Source: Physcomitrium patens
Lineage: Eukaryota > Streptophyta > Bryopsida > Funariales > Funariaceae
Assembly: GCF_000002425.4 (NCBI RefSeq)
Contig: NC_037270.1
Coordinates: 12,755,106-12,819,105, forward strand
Direction: 5' to 3'
Length of the DNA stretch: 64,000 nt
Positions within the stretch are counted from its first letter, which is position 1. The number at the start of each line of letters is the position of its first letter. Under the pieces are notes generated by a model, which saw nothing but the letters and a program-made list of their open reading frames with translations, did no database searches and had not been told where the DNA came from. Shown here piece after piece: positions 59,739-64,000 of this stretch. A program made the translations under genes and the position numbers.

Positions 59739-61284
59739 TTTTTGTTTCTCTGTTTTTGTGGCAATGTGAGGTAACATCCTTTTTCTTGTGGTAGATTCCA
59801 CTGGGCAGGGTTATGATATTGTAGCTAGGATTCAAACTTCTTACCCTTTGCATATGTTGGATGGGGATCAATAAGATGGGTGAGTTGTACAAAAGGTACT
59901 TGTTGTTTCTTTACAAACAAAATTTTGGGTTTGATAAGGTTTAGAATTTTGATTCTGAATCATATGAATTTTAGGGTTGTCAAGGTGTGGGTTTTAGTAT
60001 TTATAGGGTGTAAGATATGGAATATGTGATTGTTTAGATTAAAGGTTTACAGAAGGATTAAGGTTATTAAGAAGTGTCTATTTAAGCATATCTATTTTTT
60101 AATTATAAAATAATTTTGAATAATGAAGAAATACTTCTATATCTAGATGAAAATTTATTTTAAAAAAAATCTTTACATACTATCACATGTTCATATATTA
60201 GTATATATCTAGATGAAAATTTATTTTAAAAAAAATCTTTACATACTATCACATGTTCATATATTAGTATATATCTATGTTCCACTTATTACTTGTACTA
60301 CAAGTTGTGTGTAATATTATCTTTTGCTCAATATTAAACCTCTGTAAAGATTTTGGATAATTAGTTGTTGATTGAATTAGTATTTGTATTGAGTTATACA
60401 TATAAGTGATGATGAAAGAATTAGAAATGTTTTATGAACTTAAATCATATATTAGAAATTTCATAATTTTTTTTAAAAAACTGCAAGGTGTAAAGATAAT
60501 AACAAAAACTAAATCAAGTTGTTTGTACTATTATATAGAATTTTAATTTAAATCAATCTCAAATAATATCTAAATATGTCAAATCCAACTTGTCTTTTAT
60601 TGTTTAAGTTGCTTATAATTTATCCTAAAAAGGGCAATAAACTTGGTATTTAAAAATTTACTACCAATTTTAATCATAATTAGAATTTACTCTTTTATTC
60701 TTTTATAATGTCAAACTTTGACAACAAACTAAAAAAATCAAAAAATCAAATATTTAATAACCTTGAATTTCTATTGATAATTATTGTTTGGTAGAATGAT
60801 TAAAGTGGTAATATATGTACCTATAAAATATTTGATTTTTTTCATATATTCAAATAAAAGAAAAAATAGGTTCTCATATTAAAAATTTATAATATATAAG
60901 AGTATTAAGGATAGCTTATATATTGTTTGTTTTTGTTTAGATTTTTTTTTTTTTAATAAATTACTTAAAGATATGCACATACTATTTTGACAATTCTTAG
61001 AAAATTTATTTAAAGAAGAAATGCCAAAAAATTGTAGAATTTATGAAATTATTATAAGACATACAATGAAAACATGTTTGCAAAAGTTAATATACAAATG
61101 TAAGTCTAGAAAGATAAAAATTTGGTACTAGAATAAACAATATTATATTTTCTCTAGCACAATGGTGATGAATCTTTATCATACTTAAGAAGTTAAGGGT
61201 TTTATTTCTATAAGAATTTATATAGTAAAAATCCTGCATATTAAGGACTTAAATCAAAATATTATTCTGAAAATGACAATATAC
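59739..61284. other. AT-rich intergenic DNA
   Basis: No coding sequence is supported. GC falls sharply after about 59,830. A perfect 66-bp tandem duplication is the only structure noted. Confidence 0.65.
60138..60269. repeat. Perfect 66-bp tandem duplication
   Basis: TATATCTAGATGAAAATT... starts at 60,138 and again at 60,204, identical through the unit, with a partial third start at 60,270. Lack of divergence suggests a recent event. Confidence 0.92.
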
Positions 61285-62025
61285 TTTTATATTACTAATA
61301 GAGAGAAATTATACAACTGAAATATAGATATAAAATTAAAGTTAGAATGACCATTGCCAAATACAATAAGACTTTGATGTCTTAAACTAAGATAGAATAC
61401 AAGAAAAATATTGATAAGAGTGATGAAGGTCTTACTCTTGCTTCTACATATACCATCTACTAAAGAATTATGTAGTGATATTTTATAGGCCATATAACAC
61501 ATGCCCAACTTGTGCAACATGTATCTAGTTTATAAGGCAAGTTTCTAACATATATGCCACATAGCCAACTTATAATAAAAGTAGCCAAATGTATGACATG
61601 TGGCCAATTTATTAGCCAAGTTGTCAATCTATCAATAATTTATAAGCACATGTAAATTCTATGAAGCTGCTATGAAGCTTTTTAATAAGATATCAAGAAT
61701 TTTATCTATTTCTACTTACTTCTACATAGTTTTATTTATTTAAGTAAATATATTAATAAATTTAGCTATCTATTTTATTATCTCCCTTTTTAAGCAATAA
61801 ATTCTAAAATGGATATTATTATTGCTTCATAAGTTCATAAAATCTAAGATCCTCAAATATTTCATGACAATATGTGATTTGAATTGTCAATAAGCCTATT
61901 AGAGCATATTTTTGTTAAGATTTGTATTCAATATCACTTATCAACCAAAAAAATAACAAAATTTGTTAGATGTCCTTTTGAGATATTTTTATCTTGTACC
62001 AAAAGAATAAGATGCAACTTTTGAT

Positions 62026-62029
<4 letters not shown>

Positions 62030-62064
<35 letters not shown>
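62030..62064. repeat. (TA)n microsatellite
   Basis: About 17 uninterrupted AT dinucleotides within the pol remnant. Confidence 0.9.
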
Positions 62065-62069
<5 letters not shown>

Positions 62070-63250
62070 CTAGAGCAATTTCATCTTTGAGCAATTAAAT
62101 CAACATTGGCTATTGAAACAATCTTTCTTGACCAAGTCCAATCAAATATGCCTTCAAATTCTCTTGTACATGATATTAAGAATAATTCTTCTAAAATTCA
62201 TGATACTTCCAAGTTTGAATTCAAGAACAATCTACTCTATTTTGAGAGATGCTTATATATTCTAAAAGGTGGAGTATGATTACGAACTCTTTAAGCTTGC
62301 CATAACTTTCCAACTATAAGATATTTTAGATATAATAAGATATTGGAATTAATCTCAAGAGATTATTGGTGGTATCAAATGTAGAATGCAATTAAAAATA
62401 TTGCACAATCATATAATATTTATTCAAGTTTAAAAACTCCTTATCATCAACCTTATAGACTTTTTCAACCATTGCTTTATACCAAAATAACTATGGTCTT
62501 TTATTTCTATAGATTTTATCACAAATTATTCAATTTCAAGTTCTTATGATTCTATATTTATGGTAGTAGATTTTTTTACCAATGTAGTATATTTTATATC
62601 ATGTAAAAGAATAATAAGACTTTTTTTAATAATATTTATTGCTACCATGGATTGCTAAGGGATATTATAAATGATAGATGGATTTAATTTGTATTTAAGT
62701 TTTGACTAACATTTTTCAAGATATTGAAGGTAGATATAAGATTATCTTTGGCTTTTCATCTTCAAACTGATGGACAAACAAAATAGATAAATCAAGTATT
62801 AGAATAGTATTTAAAATGCACAATCTATTATCATTAAGATGATTAGATAAATCTTTGCTCTTAGCAAAATTTGCATATAATAGTATAAGATATTCTTCTA
62901 TGAAGCTTACTAATAAGATATTAAGAATTTAACCTACTTCTACTTAATTCTACTTATCTAAGTAAATAAATTAATGATTATGAATATTTATTAGAATGTA
63001 TATCTATTAGCTTATTAAAATTTTGAAATGTAAGTTATTTTTTTAAATATAGTAATTATTCAATAATTATTAACAACATGAATTATAAAAAATCAACATA
63101 TCAATACACTCTTGTATCATTTGAAGAAAGTAGATATTCATTTAAAAATAGTATATTATTTAAACTAGAATAGCTATTGCCAAAGATTCAAAAACTAGAG
63201 ACTTTTGTTCTTAGTCTTGTTTCAAAAGTTGTCTTCTTCACTCTTATTTC

Positions 63251-63254
<4 letters not shown>

Positions 63255-63286
<32 letters not shown>

Positions 63287-63305
63287 AACTATGAGCTATG
63301 TATTT

Positions 63306-63345
<40 letters not shown>

Positions 63346-63360
63346 AACTATGAGCTATGT
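63255..63360. repeat. Duplicated (TA)n plus flanking unit
   Basis: Two (TA)n tracts (63,255-63,282 and 63,309-63,340) are each followed by the same AATTTAACTATGAGCTATG unit, a local tandem duplication in an LTR-like fragment. Confidence 0.85.
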
Positions 63361-63660
63361 GTCAATATTTGATAGGACGTCCAACACATGTTCAACTTGT
63401 AAAATACATGTCTAACTTGTAAGGCAAGTTTTCTATATGTATGCCACATAGTCAACTTATACCATAAGTTGCTAACATGTCCAATATGTGACCAAATTGT
63501 TGGCTAAGTTTTTAACCTATCAATCACTTGTAAACAAGTAAAAAAATCAAATCTGCTTCTATAAAACTTCTAAGAAAATTTTCCACAAATTATTATCAAA
63601 TTTATTCACATTTAATAACTTCTACCTAACTATTCTTATCTAAGTAATTATTAGTGTTCG

Positions 63661-64000
63661 TTATATCTATAACAATGATATATAATATAATACTAACTTT
63701 TGAAGTAAAAATTGTTTTTTTTTGCAATTGTGAGTTTTTTTACAAAGAAGAAGTTTTAAATTAAAGATTTCTAAGGATAAGGATAATAAAAGAGAGAAGG
63801 ATAGAAAATGAAGTTGATAATTTTTTAAAAATATTTATTATTTCTTATAGGCTTACTATAAAGGTAAGTACATTGATGCCTGAATAAATGTATTGTCTTT
63901 TTGGATATATGCTTGTAGACATAGAAAAGAAAAAAGAAAAAGAAAATATAAATATAAATGAATATTATATTTATATGTTTTAAATATTATATTTATTTTA
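63661..64000. other. AT-rich tail, nothing recognised
   Basis: No gene, LTR or repeat family is recognised in this final stretch. Confidence 0.6.

Larger units (their letters stand above)
61285..63660. mobile_element. Badly decayed chromovirus and LTR fragments
   Basis: An LTR-like stretch (about 61,285-61,785) in the orientation of element A is followed by plus-strand RNase H to integrase remnants of a chromovirus (about 61,830-62,890). A partial LTR end follows (about 62,895-63,010), then another LTR-like stretch (about 63,140-63,660), again in A orientation. The LTR pieces lie opposite to the pol remnant, so they are probably separate insertions or rearranged pieces. Many breaks; very old. 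Confidence 0.6.

Overview
The window is land-plant nuclear DNA, most likely from a moss. Supporting this are a multi-intron plant prolyl 4-hydroxylase gene, an arabinogalactan-peptide gene, plant telomere-type AAACCCT motifs, chromodomain-bearing Ty3/gypsy elements, and gene islands of moderate GC set in very AT-rich intergenic DNA. The species cannot be fixed from sequence alone; a moss is an inference from overall style.

Positions 1 to about 40,480 are one block of nested Ty3/gypsy LTR retrotransposons with two lineages. Lineage 1 comprises chromoviruses with about 555-bp LTRs, a chromodomain and an extra 3' reading frame. Lineage 2 lacks a visible chromodomain and has 1.2-1.9-kb LTRs of the form TGTYG...CGACA. 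The nesting can be read from flanks and target duplications. An old plus-strand chromovirus (Y, about 35,650-40,479) is the host for another (Z, 1 to about 35,650). Z took four insertions: a solo lineage-2 LTR (401-1561), young minus-strand element A (1751-8123), a second solo LTR (8308-9513) and plus-strand element B (10,770-34,615). B contains lineage-2 element F (13,998-31,467). F contains two head-on truncated relatives, D (14,910 to about 21,797) and E (about 21,798-24,434). This gives at least five layers. A is young, with about 6 differences between 552-bp LTRs counted by eye; the others are progressively older fossils.

Positions 40,480-48,500 hold no convincing gene. They contain a fold-back duplication of the end of Y, degenerate repeats and AT-rich DNA with TA microsatellites.

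Positions 48,500-59,750 are the host gene island. Two minus-strand genes are well supported: a 65-residue GPI-type arabinogalactan peptide (50,730-50,533) and a seven-exon prolyl 4-hydroxylase (58,798-55,513), spliced here to a 283-residue protein with all expected iron and 2-oxoglutarate ligands. The enzyme family hydroxylates prolines in proteins such as arabinogalactan proteins, so enzyme and a plausible substrate lie 4.8 kb apart. A weak plus-strand small membrane ORF sits at 59,475-59,738.

Positions 59,750-64,000 return to AT-rich DNA with a perfect 66-bp tandem duplication and badly decayed chromovirus and LTR pieces.

The most interesting signal is in A and B. The predicted first 11 bases of the transcript are perfectly complementary to an 11-base site two bases inside the 5' LTR. 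That is the layout of Tf1-type self-primed reverse transcription. Also notable are a conserved accessory 3' ORF, a heat-shock-element array in the Z LTR, 4-bp CpG-containing target duplications of lineage 2, and a telobox-like array inside the E LTR.
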